DNA of 64,000 bases from Winogradskyella flava (GTDB lineage: Bacteria; Bacteroidota; Bacteroidia; Flavobacteriales; Flavobacteriaceae). Of the stretch, positions 7,997 to 18,313 are shown in pieces. The position numbers were made by a program, and so were the translations under genes. The stretch covers positions 744,001 to 808,000 of the forward strand of contig NZ_JACLCP010000001.1 in the NCBI RefSeq assembly GCF_014243395.1. The letters are read 5' to 3'. Below the pieces are notes generated by a model that was given only the letters and a program-made list of their open reading frames with translations, was not told where the DNA came from and did not search any database. Positions within the stretch are counted from its first letter, which is position 1, and every line of letters begins with the position of its first letter.

Positions 7997-9268
7997 TTAG
8001 GAAATGATATCGAAACCTGTATAAGGAATTAAAACTTCTGGAATTTTAATACCGTTTTCGGTTTGATAATTTTCTAAGATTCCAGCTAAGACTCTTGGCA
8101 AGGCTAATGAACTTCCATTAAGCGTATGACATAATTCATTCTTACCATCGCTATTTTTAAAACGTAGTTTTAACCGATTGGCTTGAAAGGTCTCAAAATT
8201 TGAAACCGAAGAAATTTCTAACCAACGATCTTGTGCTGTAGAGAATACTTCAAAGTCGTAAGTGAGCGCAGAAGCAAAGGTGACGTCACCACCGCACAGT
8301 CTTAAAATTCTATATGGTAACTTCAATTCTTTTAAAATATCTTTTACGTGTTCTATCATTCCGTCAAAAGCCTTATAAGAATTATCTGGATGTTCCACAC
8401 GGATAATTTCAACTTTATCAAATTGATGTAAACGGTTTAAGCCTCTTACATGCGCTCCATAACTTCCAGCTTCTCTTCTGAAACAAGGTGTATAACCAGT
8501 AACTCCAATAGGTAAATCACTTTCGTTTAAAAGCGTATCTCTAAACAAATTAGTGCCTGGTACTTCTGCTGTGGGAATCAAATACAAGTTATCTTCAGTA
8601 ACATGATACATTTGTCCTTCTTTATCAGGTAACTGTCCAGTTCCAAACCCTGAAGCTTCGTTAACTAAAAGAGGTAATTGATATTCCGTATAACCAGCAG
8701 CGGTATTTTTATCCAAAAAATAAGCAATTAAAGCACGTTGTAGTTTAGCGCCTTTGCCTTTGTAAACAGGAAAGCCAGCACCTGTAATTTTATTACCTAG
8801 TTCAAAATCAATAATGTCATACTTTTTTGCTAATTCCCAATGTGGTAATGCGCCATCCAATAATTTTGGGATATCTCCCTCTTTGTAAATTTCTTCGTTA
8901 TCCTCATCTGATGTGCCATTAGGAACTGATGGATGAGGGACGTTAGGTATTTTATAGAGTAGTTGCGTTAGAGCTTCGGCGGTTTCATTTAACTCTTGCT
9001 CTAAGCTCTTAACTGTTTCTTTTAACTGGGTTGTTTTTTCTTTTAAAAGATTGGCTTTTTGGGCTTCACCAGATTTAAATAAGTTGCCTATTTCCTTAGA
9101 TAGGGTATTAGACTCTGCTTTAGTACTATCTAATTTAGTTTGAAGGGCTCTACGTTCTTCATCCAAATTAATAGCTTCATAAACCATTTGGCTAGCATCG
9201 ATATTTCGTTTTGCTAAACCTTCTATAACATCGTCTTTATGTTCTCTTATATAAGCAACTTGTAGCAT
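7997..9268 (-). CDS. serS: Seryl-tRNA synthetase
   Basis: This 423-residue class II synthetase charges tRNA-Ser. The N-terminal arm (about 27-105) is a long antiparallel coiled coil (RRALQTKLDSTKAESNTLSK...), which contacts the tRNA. The catalytic core has motif 2 (TPCFRREAGSYG, near residue 260) and motif 3 (NGSSLALPRVLAGILENYQ, near 382). The serine-binding TAEVP segment is also present. Length and start (MLQVAYIREHKDDVIEGLAKR) are standard. It is probably followed by the hairpin at 7965-7982. Confidence 0.98.
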   Translation of the reverse strand: MLQVAYIREHKDDVIEGLAKRNIDASQMVYEAINLDEERRALQTKLDSTKAESNTLSKEIGNLFKSGEAQKANLLKEKTTQLKETVKSLEQELNETAEALTQLLYKIPNVPHPSVPNGTSDEDNEEIYKEGDIPKLLDGALPHWELAKKYDIIDFELGNKITGAGFPVYKGKGAKLQRALIAYFLDKNTAAGYTEYQLPLLVNEASGFGTGQLPDKEGQMYHVTEDNLYLIPTAEVPGTNLFRDTLLNESDLPIGVTGYTPCFRREAGSYGAHVRGLNRLHQFDKVEIIRVEHPDNSYKAFDGMIEHVKDILKELKLPYRILRLCGGDVTFASALTYDFEVFSTAQDRWLEISSVSNFETFQANRLKLRFKNSDGKNELCHTLNGSSLALPRVLAGILENYQTENGIKIPEVLIPYTGFDIIS

Positions 9269-9357
9269 ATCTATAATTTTGAATTTACACTAATCAATGT
9301 AGAAAAATCAAGCCACAAAAGTAATAAGAATTTAAGCGGATTAAAACAAAAAGCATT

Positions 9358-10665
9358 CTATTTCGATGGAAGTATCCAATCGTGATGTTTAAAGTGATGC
9401 CATTCCTCCTTAGCAAGATCCACTTCTGGGTCTATGAGCTGCTTTGACCGCTTACCATTAACGTTTACATAAGAGCGTACATACACTTTCACGGATTTGC
9501 CTTTTTTGGCGAAATCTTCTTTCAATCGTTGTGCAAATTGCCAAATAATATCGGGTTTTGTACTTGCACCGCGTTGTTGTTTTTTAGTAAGATAATCATC
9601 TAATTGTATTGGTATTTGCTGATTGGTTGCTTCGTCAATTACTCGATATGTTGTGCGACCACTTTTGGCCCTGAGCATCATTCGCCAAGATAAACGATGA
9701 CCTTCTTCGGTCCATAATACATCATCTTTAAAGAAGTGATGACGCAATGGGAGGGTGATATGAATGATAAAATAAACACAAAGTAAAGTAACTAAGACAT
9801 TGCTATACTTTGGAATAACAATTTCATGCGACACATAAAAGGGTTTCTTTTTCAGGAACAGATCCCTTATGGTTTTAGGTTTAAAAAAGAACAAGCTGAA
9901 TGCCAGAGAAAGGTACGGAAAAATTCCAATTTGAAACACTATGGAATTAAACAGATGAAAAAATATCGAGGCGAAGAAAGCATACTTTCTTGTAGGTTTA
10001 AATAATAGTAATGGAATGATAAGCCCATCAAACAAAATACCTCCATAAGCTATAAAATAGTGAACCGATTTTTGCTGTAGCGTTTCACCAATTACTGGAT
10101 AGTTGGCTTTGTTTCTCATTAGCAATTCGATAACTGAAGTGTCTAACCAGTCTGGATATAACTTTGCAATCGATGCATATGTGTATAGGATGAATAGTTG
10201 AATAACAAATACCCATTTGCACCAACTAGCCATTGAAATACGTTTTAGAGATGGATTTAATTTTACATCTATAGAAGCATATCTATTTGCTGGTAAAAAC
10301 ACCATCAAATAACTAAGTATAAAAAGTAGGTAATAGTGGTTATTATATGATGATTTTTGCATTAAGTAAGTGGCTGTCCACATCGAAGCGAACATAAACA
10401 TGCTGAGCCTATATTTATAGCCTACCATGATCAATAGTCCAAAAAAGCCCATGATTGCGTAATAGGCATACATCCAATTACCAGGTAAAGGTTGTAACCA
10501 CTCAAAGCCGATAAAGGAGAATGTAAATTCTGGTTCAATAAGTACACGTCGTACCCAACCTGTAAAAATTGCTCCAACTGATTCTAAAGCACAAAGTAGC
10601 CCAAAGACGATTCTAAAAACAATCAATCCAGAATTATCAATATGCTTAAATAGAAATTTATTCAT
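9358..10665 (-). CDS. HTTM domain membrane protein (gamma-carboxylase-like)
   Basis: This 435-residue integral membrane protein has about eight to ten hydrophobic helices in residues 1-300 and a soluble C-terminal part. The first helix region (SGLIVFRIVFGLLCALE), YNNHYYLLFILSYLMVFLP, and HLFNSIVFQIGIFPYLSLAF are typical of the HTTM family, related to vitamin K-dependent gamma-glutamyl carboxylase. Whether bacterial members carboxylate glutamate is generally unproven. Its start overlaps the end of ribF by 8 nt, implying translational coupling, and it lies just upstream of serS, a common flavobacterial order. Confidence 0.85.
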   Translation of the reverse strand: MNKFLFKHIDNSGLIVFRIVFGLLCALESVGAIFTGWVRRVLIEPEFTFSFIGFEWLQPLPGNWMYAYYAIMGFFGLLIMVGYKYRLSMFMFASMWTATYLMQKSSYNNHYYLLFILSYLMVFLPANRYASIDVKLNPSLKRISMASWCKWVFVIQLFILYTYASIAKLYPDWLDTSVIELLMRNKANYPVIGETLQQKSVHYFIAYGGILFDGLIIPLLLFKPTRKYAFFASIFFHLFNSIVFQIGIFPYLSLAFSLFFFKPKTIRDLFLKKKPFYVSHEIVIPKYSNVLVTLLCVYFIIHITLPLRHHFFKDDVLWTEEGHRLSWRMMLRAKSGRTTYRVIDEATNQQIPIQLDDYLTKKQQRGASTKPDIIWQFAQRLKEDFAKKGKSVKVYVRSYVNVNGKRSKQLIDPEVDLAKEEWHHFKHHDWILPSK

Positions 10666-11611
10666 TTTGAGACTCTATATAGGCTAATGCGTTAATCCTA
10701 TCTTTTTTTAATTGCGCTTTTAGGGCTGCAATATTCATGAATTTCTGTTCGCTTCTGAGGCGTTTAAGAAACTCAATTTTCAATACTTTATTATAGATGT
10801 TTTGGTTAAAATCTAAAAAGTAAACCTCTATCGAACGTTCTTTTCCATCAACAGTTGGATTTGTGCCTATATTCATCATGCCATAGACTATGGAACCCTC
10901 AATATTGGATTTTACAACATAAACACCATCATTTGGAATTAACTTGTAGCTTTCTTTTATGTGAATATTTGCAGTAGGGAACTCTATTGTTCTTCCCAAG
11001 CCTTTTCCCTTAATGACTTCTCCAGTAATAAAATAATTATAACCTAAATATGAGTTTGCTAAATCGACCTCGCCATTATCCAGTGCTTTTCTGATCTTTG
11101 TAGAACTTACAGTAACATTTTCAATGTCTTGGGCTGAGATTTCTTCGACTTCGAAATCATAACGCTTAGCAAATTGTTTTAAATCGCTAATATTGGCTTC
11201 TCTGTTTTTACCAAAGTGATGATCATAACCAATAACAATCTGTTTGGTTTTTAATTCATCAACTAAAATATGTTTCACATAATCTTTAGCGGATAGATCA
11301 GCAAATTCCTTAGTAAATTCTTTGACGATTACATTCTCAATACCATAACTTTTTAAGAGTTCAATACGTTCGTCAATGGTGTTCAAAAGTTTTATGGAGT
11401 GCTCATTCTGCAAAACCATTCTGGGATGCGGAAATAGCGTTAAAACTGCTGAAGTGTATCCATGAATTTGAGCTAGATTGACAACGCGATTTAATATTTT
11501 CTGATGTCCAATATGCACGCCATCAAAGGTGCCAATGGTAATTATTTTTGAAGTATTTGTAATCAATAGTTGAATTTTATAAGGTTTTGCTGGTTTTTCG
11601 ACAAAAGACAT
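10658..11611 (-). CDS. ribF: Bifunctional riboflavin kinase / FMN adenylyltransferase
   Basis: RibF converts riboflavin to FMN and then FAD. The 317-residue protein has the N-terminal adenylyltransferase domain with TIGTFDGVHIGHQKIL (about 26-41, HIGH-type nucleotide-binding motif) and YDHHFGKNREA near residue 127. The C-terminal kinase domain carries GLGRTIEFPTANI (about 206-218) and the NIGTNPTV segment. Length is typical. The first 18 residues ahead of NTSKIITIG are slightly longer than in many homologues, so the true start could be a little downstream. It overlaps the HTTM gene by 8 nt. Confidence 0.96.
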   Translation of the reverse strand: MSFVEKPAKPYKIQLLITNTSKIITIGTFDGVHIGHQKILNRVVNLAQIHGYTSAVLTLFPHPRMVLQNEHSIKLLNTIDERIELLKSYGIENVIVKEFTKEFADLSAKDYVKHILVDELKTKQIVIGYDHHFGKNREANISDLKQFAKRYDFEVEEISAQDIENVTVSSTKIRKALDNGEVDLANSYLGYNYFITGEVIKGKGLGRTIEFPTANIHIKESYKLIPNDGVYVVKSNIEGSIVYGMMNIGTNPTVDGKERSIEVYFLDFNQNIYNKVLKIEFLKRLRSEQKFMNIAALKAQLKKDRINALAYIESQNE

Positions 11612-11669
11612 AACGTTCGTTCAAAAAAACCTTAAATTCGTGGAATTTCAAATTTTCACACTAAAACTT

Positions 11670-14600
11670 ATGAAAACAAAGCTACATTTTGTTTTGTCAT
11701 TATCCATGATTTTATCTGTGTTTTCTGTTGTAGCACAACAGCATTATTGGCAAAAAACTAATAAGGCAGATATCAACAGCTCAAATGGTAAAACCGATTT
11801 AAATCAAAAATTTTATCAAACATACCAACTGAATTTAGAGGCTTTTAAGGCTCAACTTTCTGGAGCTCCATTGCGTTCAACTAATACAAGAAACTCTAAT
11901 GTTAGCATATATCTTCCCAATGGCAAAGGACAGTTAGAGCAGTTTATGGTGGTTGAGGCTCCTGTCCTGTCAGAAGAGCTCTCTAGGTTATATCCAAATA
12001 TTAAAACTTATGTTGGTTATAGTCCTGAGCAACCTGGAACTCGAGCTCGTTTTAGTGTCACGCCTCAAGGATTGCAATCATTGATTTCATATCCTGATGC
12101 ACCTATGCATTTTACGGTGCCTTTGAGTAAAAGGGATAATACAGCATATATTTCATATAGTAGAGACGCTAGAACTAATGGAACGAAAGAATTTGAATGT
12201 TTTACAGAAGATGAATTCTTGCCAATTCGAACGAATGAGATGGCTAGGAGAGATGCGAATGACCAAATCTTAAGAACCTTTAGAATCGCTATTTCGGCCC
12301 ATGCAGAATACACTAATTTTTGGGACGATGGTAATGCAGCAAATGGCAATGCTCAAGAAGATGCACTAGCCCAAGTTGTGTCTACTTTAAATAGGTCTAA
12401 TGAGGTCTTTGAGGTTGATATGGCTGTGAATTTTATGTTAGTAACAGGTACTGAGATTATATATACAGATCCAAATACAGATCCGTACACCGGAAATTTT
12501 AATTCTGAGTTACAAGCAACGCTAACTGCAAATGTTGGAGAAGCTAATTATGATATAGGCCATCTTTTTGCTTTTGGAGGAGGTGGAAATGCAGGTTGTA
12601 TTGGTTGTGTTTGTGTCGATGGACAAAAAGGAAGTGGGTATTCTGCCCATCCGTTTACAGATAACGATGGTGGGCCATATATGTCAGATTTTTTTGATAT
12701 TGATTATGTACCACACGAAATTGGTCACCAAATGGGAGCCAATCATACCTACTCTCATTTTTCTGAAGGGACTGGTGTGAATGCCGAACCTGGAAGTGGT
12801 ACTACAATAATGGGTTATGCCGGTATTACTGGAGCTAATGATGTACAGGATCATTCAGATCCATATTTCCATTATTACAGTATTACACAAATTTTAGATA
12901 ATCTTAATACTAGAACGTGCTGGACAAGTACTGCTATTTCTAATAGTCCACCTACAGCAAACGCTGGAACTGATTATACCATCCCAATAGGTACAGCTTT
13001 TGTATTAAAAGGTGCCGCGACAGATCCTGATGCCGGAGACGTATTAACATATACATGGGAGCAGATAGATGATGGTGTTACAACTTCAGGTAATTTTGGA
13101 CCTAATAAAACTGCCGGAGCTGTTTGGAGGTCTAGACCTCCAAGCACATCGCCTGATCGCTATATGCCAATTATTGAGCGTGTTATTGCTGGCGAGCTGA
13201 CCGAAACAAGTCCACTCGAAACTATAGATAATTCATCTTGGGAAACTGTCTCTAACGTGGGTCGAAATTTAAATTTTGCATTAATTGTAAGAGATCGAAG
13301 TGAAGTTAATGGTGTTGGTCAAACACCACAAAGCGATTTTGACACTATGATGGTCACTGTTGATGACGCTTCAGGCCCTTTCTTAGTATCATCGCAAACA
13401 ACTAACGAGATTTGGGATGCAGGTTCTAATCAAATCATAACTTGGGACGTTTCAGGCACAAATGCAGGTGCTGTAAATACACCCACAGTTAATATATTAT
13501 TATCAACAGATGGTGGGTTTACATTTCCATTTGTCATGGCAGCTGATGTGCCAAATGATGGCTCTCATAATGTTACAGTACCTATAACAGGTGGCGATTC
13601 ATCAACTGTAAGAGTAAAAGTAGAAGGCAATAATAATATTTTTTACGCTATCAATTCAACAAACTTCTCAATACAAGAATCTGAGTTTGTGTTAAATGTT
13701 AGTGATAATTCTGTTGATATTTGTTCGCCTGACAATGCCGAGTTTACCTTTACGTACAATACGTTTTTAGGGTTTTCTGGTACAACAACATTTAGTGCAA
13801 CAGATCTACCAATAGGGGCATCTGCATCATTTTCTCCAACTACGGCTGTAGCTGACGGTACAGTTGTTACTGCTACTGTTTCTGGTATAGGGACTTTAGC
13901 TATAGGGAATTATCCATTTTCGATCGTTGGAACCTCTGGTGGGATTACAAAAACGAGCGATGTTGAGTTTAATGTATTTGACACTAATATTGGCGCTGTG
14001 AATTTACTTGCTCCAGTAAATGGGGCAATAGACATAGAAGCAGATAATGCTGTTTTCACCTGGGATTCAGATTTAAACGCAACTACTTATGAAATAGATA
14101 TTGCAACAGATGCTGCATTTACAGACATTATTGCTGATTCGGTTGTTAATGACCCAACATTTACTTTAACCACTTTAAATGCTGAAACGGAATACTTTTG
14201 GAGAGTTAGAGGAGTTAACGATTGTGGGTCAGGTAATTATTCTCAAGCCAGTTTTACAACTGCAAATATCATTTGTTTTAATTTTGACGCCTCAGACACA
14301 CCTATAGCCATTCCAGATAATGATATCGCCGGAGTAAATTCTATTATTAATGTAATGACGGCATCACTAATTACTGATGTTAATGTGACGGTAAATGTAT
14401 CCCACAATTGGACCGAGGACGTTACATTAAAACTTATTGCTCCAGATGGTACTGAAATTTTACTTTCGGCAGGAAATGGAGGTAGTGGTGATGACTATTC
14501 CAATACTATTTTTGACAGTGATGCTTCTACATCAATTACAACTGGAACAGCACCATTTACGGGAACTTTTCAACCAGAAGGTGATTTGTCATTATTGAAT

Positions 14601-15638
14601 GGAAATTTATCTAGTGGTGACTGGACCTTAAATGTTTCGGACACTATAGGATTTATTTCAGGAACCTTGGACAGCTGGTCCCTAGAAATTTGTGGTATTC
14701 CTCAAGACGATGATGACATGGATGGTATTCCTAATGATTCAGACAACTGTCCTACAACTGCAAATTCTGACCAGTCGGATATTGATGGTGACGGAGTTGG
14801 TAATGTTTGTGATGATGACATGGATAATGATACCATACTAAACGATAACGATAATTGTCCAATGACGCCAAATACGGATCAAACAGATTTAAATAATAAT
14901 GGTATTGGTGATGTTTGTGAAGAATCATGTACGATGCTAACTGCAAGCGATACACCCATCGCTATTACTGAAGGCACAGAGATCAATACATATACATCTA
15001 TAATTACTGTTGGCTTTGATCAGGAAATCGCAGATGTGAATGTGAACATTAATATACCCCATACTTGGGTAAGTGATTTGGATATTACATTGACGAGTCC
15101 AGCTGGTACTATAGTCGAATTAACATCGGACAATGGTGGAAGTGCTGAAAATTATATAGATACCATATTTGATAGTGAAGCAACAACATCAATAACAGCT
15201 GGTGCAGCTCCTTTCACAGGGACATTTTCTCCGGAAGGAGATATATCAGTATTAAATGGAGAGTTTACTGCTGGCGATTGGATCTTAACAGTAGTGGATG
15301 ATTTTCCTGATGATGATGGTGGCAGTATTAATGAATTTACTTTGGAACTATGTGTTTTAGGAATACTTTCCACTCCAGAATTAGATGTAGATAACACATT
15401 TAGTATTTTTCCTAACCCTAACAATGGAGAATTTACTGTTATCTTGAATAATTCTATTTCAGAAAAAGTTCAGATAGAATTATATGATATTAATGGTAGG
15501 AGAATTTATGATAAAACATATAGCTCAATAGCTAATTTCAGAACATCTATTAGATTAGAAAATGTTCAATCTGGCATATATTTAATTAAGGTAAAAGATG
15601 GGACACGCCTAATGACCAGAAAGTTAGTCATTAATTAA
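11670..15638 (+). CDS. Secreted reprolysin-type metalloprotease with P domains and T9SS signal
   Basis: The start at 11670 gives a clear signal peptide (MKTKLHFVLSLSMILSVFSVVAQ); an in-frame start 30 nt upstream is less likely. The zinc site HEIGHQMGANHTYSH (about residues 350-364) is a metzincin HExxHxxGxxH of the reprolysin-like group. After it come Ig/Fn3-like domains, a first proprotein-convertase P domain (about 870-1010), calcium-binding thrombospondin type 3 repeats (DMDGIPNDSDNCP and similar, about 1015-1080) and a second P domain (about 1085-1235). A type IX sorting domain (FSIFPNPNNGEF to the C-terminal Lys/Arg-rich end) closes the protein. It is likely cell-surface bound or secreted through T9SS. 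It is divergent from ribF. Confidence 0.92.
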   Translation: MKTKLHFVLSLSMILSVFSVVAQQHYWQKTNKADINSSNGKTDLNQKFYQTYQLNLEAFKAQLSGAPLRSTNTRNSNVSIYLPNGKGQLEQFMVVEAPVLSEELSRLYPNIKTYVGYSPEQPGTRARFSVTPQGLQSLISYPDAPMHFTVPLSKRDNTAYISYSRDARTNGTKEFECFTEDEFLPIRTNEMARRDANDQILRTFRIAISAHAEYTNFWDDGNAANGNAQEDALAQVVSTLNRSNEVFEVDMAVNFMLVTGTEIIYTDPNTDPYTGNFNSELQATLTANVGEANYDIGHLFAFGGGGNAGCIGCVCVDGQKGSGYSAHPFTDNDGGPYMSDFFDIDYVPHEIGHQMGANHTYSHFSEGTGVNAEPGSGTTIMGYAGITGANDVQDHSDPYFHYYSITQILDNLNTRTCWTSTAISNSPPTANAGTDYTIPIGTAFVLKGAATDPDAGDVLTYTWEQIDDGVTTSGNFGPNKTAGAVWRSRPPSTSPDRYMPIIERVIAGELTETSPLETIDNSSWETVSNVGRNLNFALIVRDRSEVNGVGQTPQSDFDTMMVTVDDASGPFLVSSQTTNEIWDAGSNQIITWDVSGTNAGAVNTPTVNILLSTDGGFTFPFVMAADVPNDGSHNVTVPITGGDSSTVRVKVEGNNNIFYAINSTNFSIQESEFVLNVSDNSVDICSPDNAEFTFTYNTFLGFSGTTTFSATDLPIGASASFSPTTAVADGTVVTATVSGIGTLAIGNYPFSIVGTSGGITKTSDVEFNVFDTNIGAVNLLAPVNGAIDIEADNAVFTWDSDLNATTYEIDIATDAAFTDIIADSVVNDPTFTLTTLNAETEYFWRVRGVNDCGSGNYSQASFTTANIICFNFDASDTPIAIPDNDIAGVNSIINVMTASLITDVNVTVNVSHNWTEDVTLKLIAPDGTEILLSAGNGGSGDDYSNTIFDSDASTSITTGTAPFTGTFQPEGDLSLLNGNLSSGDWTLNVSDTIGFISGTLDSWSLEICGIPQDDDDMDGIPNDSDNCPTTANSDQSDIDGDGVGNVCDDDMDNDTILNDNDNCPMTPNTDQTDLNNNGIGDVCEESCTMLTASDTPIAITEGTEINTYTSIITVGFDQEIADVNVNINIPHTWVSDLDITLTSPAGTIVELTSDNGGSAENYIDTIFDSEATTSITAGAAPFTGTFSPEGDISVLNGEFTAGDWILTVVDDFPDDDGGSINEFTLELCVLGILSTPELDVDNTFSIFPNPNNGEFTVILNNSISEKVQIELYDINGRRIYDKTYSSIANFRTSIRLENVQSGIYLIKVKDGTRLMTRKLVIN

Positions 15639-15655
15639 GTAAAAGTTTGAGAAAT

Positions 15656-15683
15656 AAAAAAGACCGTTTTGACGGTCTTTTTT
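15656..15683. terminator. Shared bidirectional terminator between protease and pth
   Basis: The stem GACCGT/ACGGTC (15662-15667 with 15672-15677) is extended by A-tract/T-tract pairing on either side, and the loop is TTTG. It serves the plus-strand protease gene and the convergent minus-strand pth gene. Its right end overlaps the pth stop codon at 15682-15684. Confidence 0.85.
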
Positions 15684-16314
15684 ATTTTCCATTAAATTGG
15701 TTCATGGTATTATTTACTCCTGCCAAGACAAATGATTTTATTAATTCAGTAGAGGTCTTAAGGCGCTCATCAAGTTTCGAATTTTCTTCCTCAGTCCATT
15801 CACTAAGGACATAATCTACTTGTCTTCCCTTACCAAAACTATCACTTATACCAAACCTAAAACGATTATATTTCGTGGTCTGTAATTTGTCTTGAACATC
15901 CTTTAGTCCATTGTGACCACCATCACTGCCTTTAGTCTTTAATCGTATAGTTCCGAAAGGCAGATTAAGGTCGTCGGTTATTACAAGTAAATTCTCTAAT
16001 GGAATTTTTTCTTTTTCTAACCAATATTTTACTGCCTTGCCACTTAAATTCATGTAAGTACTAGGTTTGAGGAGTATCAATGTTCGACCCTTTATTTTTG
16101 CATTGGCAACATCACCAAGTTTTAAACTTTCAAAAGCTACAGATTCAGTATTAGCAAGGCTATCCAAAACTTTAAAGCCGATATTATGTCTTGTGTTAGC
16201 GTATTTTTCACCAATATTTCCTAAACCAACAATTAAGAATTTTTTCATTTTATCTTCTTCATTTTGCTCAATTCTATTGCCAAAACCAAGCCACTTTTTA
16301 AGAAAATTACACAT
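15682..16314 (-). CDS. pth: Peptidyl-tRNA hydrolase
   Basis: Pth releases tRNA from peptidyl-tRNAs that drop off the ribosome. Conserved parts are FLIVGLGNIGEKYANTRHNIGF with the catalytic His, KPSTYMNLSGKAV, and TDDLNLPFGTIRLKTKGSDGGHNGL. The ATG at 16314 (MCNFLKKWLGFGNRIEQNEE...) was chosen because it gives the short basic N-terminal extension usual in Flavobacteria. A frame from 16347 adds 11 residues that overlap the upstream rplY terminator. An alternative start at the internal MKKFLIVG would give the classical length. The stop codon lies inside the shared terminator with the protease gene. Confidence 0.95.
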   Translation of the reverse strand: MCNFLKKWLGFGNRIEQNEEDKMKKFLIVGLGNIGEKYANTRHNIGFKVLDSLANTESVAFESLKLGDVANAKIKGRTLILLKPSTYMNLSGKAVKYWLEKEKIPLENLLVITDDLNLPFGTIRLKTKGSDGGHNGLKDVQDKLQTTKYNRFRFGISDSFGKGRQVDYVLSEWTEEENSKLDERLKTSTELIKSFVLAGVNNTMNQFNGK

Positions 16315-16338
16315 TGTATATCTTTTGTGTAAAAATAA

Positions 16339-16367
16339 AAAAAGCATCCTGATACAGAATGCTTTTT
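16339..16367 (-). terminator. rplY terminator
   Basis: The stem AAAAAGCAT (16339-16347) pairs with ATGCTTTTT (16359-16367) across an 11-nt loop. Read on the minus strand it lies just after the rplY stop and before the pth start, ending in a U-rich run. Confidence 0.65.
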
Positions 16368-16389
16368 AAATATTTGAAAAGATATTTAC

Positions 16390-17064
16390 TTATTCTTGTG
16401 CTGCTTCCGCTGCAGGAGTATCTGCTCCACCTTCTGGCGTTGCAGTTCCTTCTGCTGCAGTTCCTTCTACTCCTTCTGCTCCTTCTTCTTCCTCGTCGTC
16501 CTCAGCATCAACAATAGCTAATCTACTACGTCTTACTTGACACACAACAATATTATCAGGGTGCATAAATTTATAATCGTCGTTTGCTATTTCATTAATG
16601 TAAAGCTTCGTTCCAATTTTAAGTGGCGTTATGTCTACTTCAATAAAATCTGGTAATTTAGAAGGTATGGCTTTAACTCTAAGCTTACGGTAAGGCATTC
16701 TTAAGTTACCACCATTTAAAACTCCTTTAGAAACTCCCACAGTTTTCACAGGAATTTCCATTGTAATTTCTTTGTTCTCATGGATTTGATAAAAATCGAT
16801 GTGTAGAATTCTGTCCGTTACAGGGTGAAATTGAATGTCTTGCATTACTGCATCGTACTTTTCACCATTATCTAGGGCAATCACAACTGTATGCGCATTA
16901 GCGGTATATACAAGTTTAGAGAATGCCAACTCTGTTGCAGAGAAATGTAATGGCTTGTCTCCTCCGTATAATACGCAAGGAACCTGACCAGCATTACGTA
17001 AGGCTTTTGTTGACGTTTTGCCCACGCTTTCTCTTTGAGATCCATTGATTGTAATTGATTTCAT
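16390..17064 (-). CDS. rplY: 50S ribosomal protein L25 (CTC long form)
   Basis: This 224-residue protein binds 5S rRNA in the large subunit. It starts [35 protein letters not shown], the L25/CTC signature. Residues to about 90 form the L25 core, including the [21 protein letters not shown] segment, and 95-185 form the TL5/CTC beta domain. The tail (about 186-224) is a low-complexity stretch rich in Glu, Ala, Gly and Thr, common in flavobacterial L25. It lies downstream of prs on the same strand, a widely conserved pair. Confidence 0.96.
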   Translation of the reverse strand: MKSITINGSQRESVGKTSTKALRNAGQVPCVLYGGDKPLHFSATELAFSKLVYTANAHTVVIALDNGEKYDAVMQDIQFHPVTDRILHIDFYQIHENKEITMEIPVKTVGVSKGVLNGGNLRMPYRKLRVKAIPSKLPDFIEVDITPLKIGTKLYINEIANDDYKFMHPDNIVVCQVRRSRLAIVDAEDDEEEEGAEGVEGTAAEGTATPEGGADTPAAEAAQE

Positions 17065-17228
17065 TTTTGAAATTTTAGTTTAAAATATTAATTACCTCAT
17101 TTTGAGGGCTGCAAATTTAAACATATAATAGAAAAATACTAGTATTTAGAAGCTATTTTTTCTTCCACAGCAGATAAATACCAAAAAACACTTTGAAAAT
17201 TAAAGAATTTAGTAGTCTCTGGCCATGT

Positions 17229-18170
17229 TTACATTACAAACTTACTACTAATAGATTTGTTGTGATGTACATTATACATGACTTCCGCAAATAAATTGGC
17301 ACAACTTAATACTCTTAATTTTTTACTTTTCTTTTTAATTGGGATAGAATCGGTAACTATTAACTCTTCAAGCTTAGAATTCTCTAATTTTTTATAGGCA
17401 TCTCCCGAGAGAATTGGATGCGTGCAGATAGCTCTTACACTTTTAGCGCCGCGTTCCATCATTAAGTCTGCAGCTTTTGTTAGTGTACCAGCAGTATCTA
17501 CCATATCATCCACCAATACTACGTTTTTGCCTGTGACATCCCCAATAAGTTCCATATGTGATATAACATTGGCTTTAGCACGTTGCTTATAGCATATAAC
17601 AACATCGCTACTTAGGGCTTTTGAATAGGCATAAGCACGTTTGGATCCACCCATGTCTGGAGATGCTATGGTAAGGTTGTCTAAATTAAGACTTTTTAAA
17701 TAAGGTAAAAATATTGTTGAGGCAAACAAATGATCTACTGGTTTCTCAAAGAAACCTTGTATTTGATCTGCATGTAAGTCCATTGTTATAATACGCGTAG
17801 CTCCTGCTGCTTCCAACATTTTGGCCACTAACTTTGCAGCAATTGGAACTCTCGGCTTATCCTTTCTATCTTGTCTTGCCCAACCAAAATAGGGCATCAC
17901 CGCAGTAATATGCCTTGCAGAGGCACGTTTGGCTGCATCTATCATTAGCAACATCTCCATTAAATTCTGTGGTCCAGGATTTGTGGAACCAATAATAAAA
18001 ATACGAGTACCTCTTATGGACTCTTCGTAAGATGGTTGAAATTCACCATCACTGTAAGTAGATGTTATCACATTACCTAACTTAACGCCGTATGCAGCAG
18101 CAATTTGTTCTGCTAATTCCTTGCTTTGTGTACATGTAAAAACTTTTGCTTCTGTAGTATTATTAGGCAT
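17229..18170 (-). CDS. prs: Ribose-phosphate pyrophosphokinase (PRPP synthase)
   Basis: Prs makes phosphoribosyl pyrophosphate from ribose-5-phosphate and ATP for nucleotide, His and Trp synthesis. The 313-residue protein has FGWARQDRKDKPRVPIAAK (about 97-115), the PRPP-synthase signature DLHADQIQGFFEKPVDHLFA (about 132-151) and the pyrophosphate/ribose-binding loop VVLVDDMVDTAGTLTKAA (about 216-233). Length is standard for class I enzymes. It is followed by rplY at a 164-bp distance. Confidence 0.97.
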   Translation of the reverse strand: MPNNTTEAKVFTCTQSKELAEQIAAAYGVKLGNVITSTYSDGEFQPSYEESIRGTRIFIIGSTNPGPQNLMEMLLMIDAAKRASARHITAVMPYFGWARQDRKDKPRVPIAAKLVAKMLEAAGATRIITMDLHADQIQGFFEKPVDHLFASTIFLPYLKSLNLDNLTIASPDMGGSKRAYAYSKALSSDVVICYKQRAKANVISHMELIGDVTGKNVVLVDDMVDTAGTLTKAADLMMERGAKSVRAICTHPILSGDAYKKLENSKLEELIVTDSIPIKKKSKKLRVLSCANLFAEVMYNVHHNKSISSKFVM

Positions 18171-18313
18171 TTGAGTAAGTAATTAAAAAGGGTTGTTAGT
18201 TGCGTTTTTAGATAGGCTCAAATTTAGAAAATTATTTTATGGCATAAAGGATAAAACCTACTAATTTTGATTGTTTGGCGGAAAATATTTTATATTTTTG
18301 CTGTCCAAAATTT

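Noticed and set aside
14752-14955. Minus-strand frame rich in His and Tyr inside the protease gene
   Set aside because: It is the antisense of Asp/Asn-rich calcium repeats; composition bias explains the open frame.
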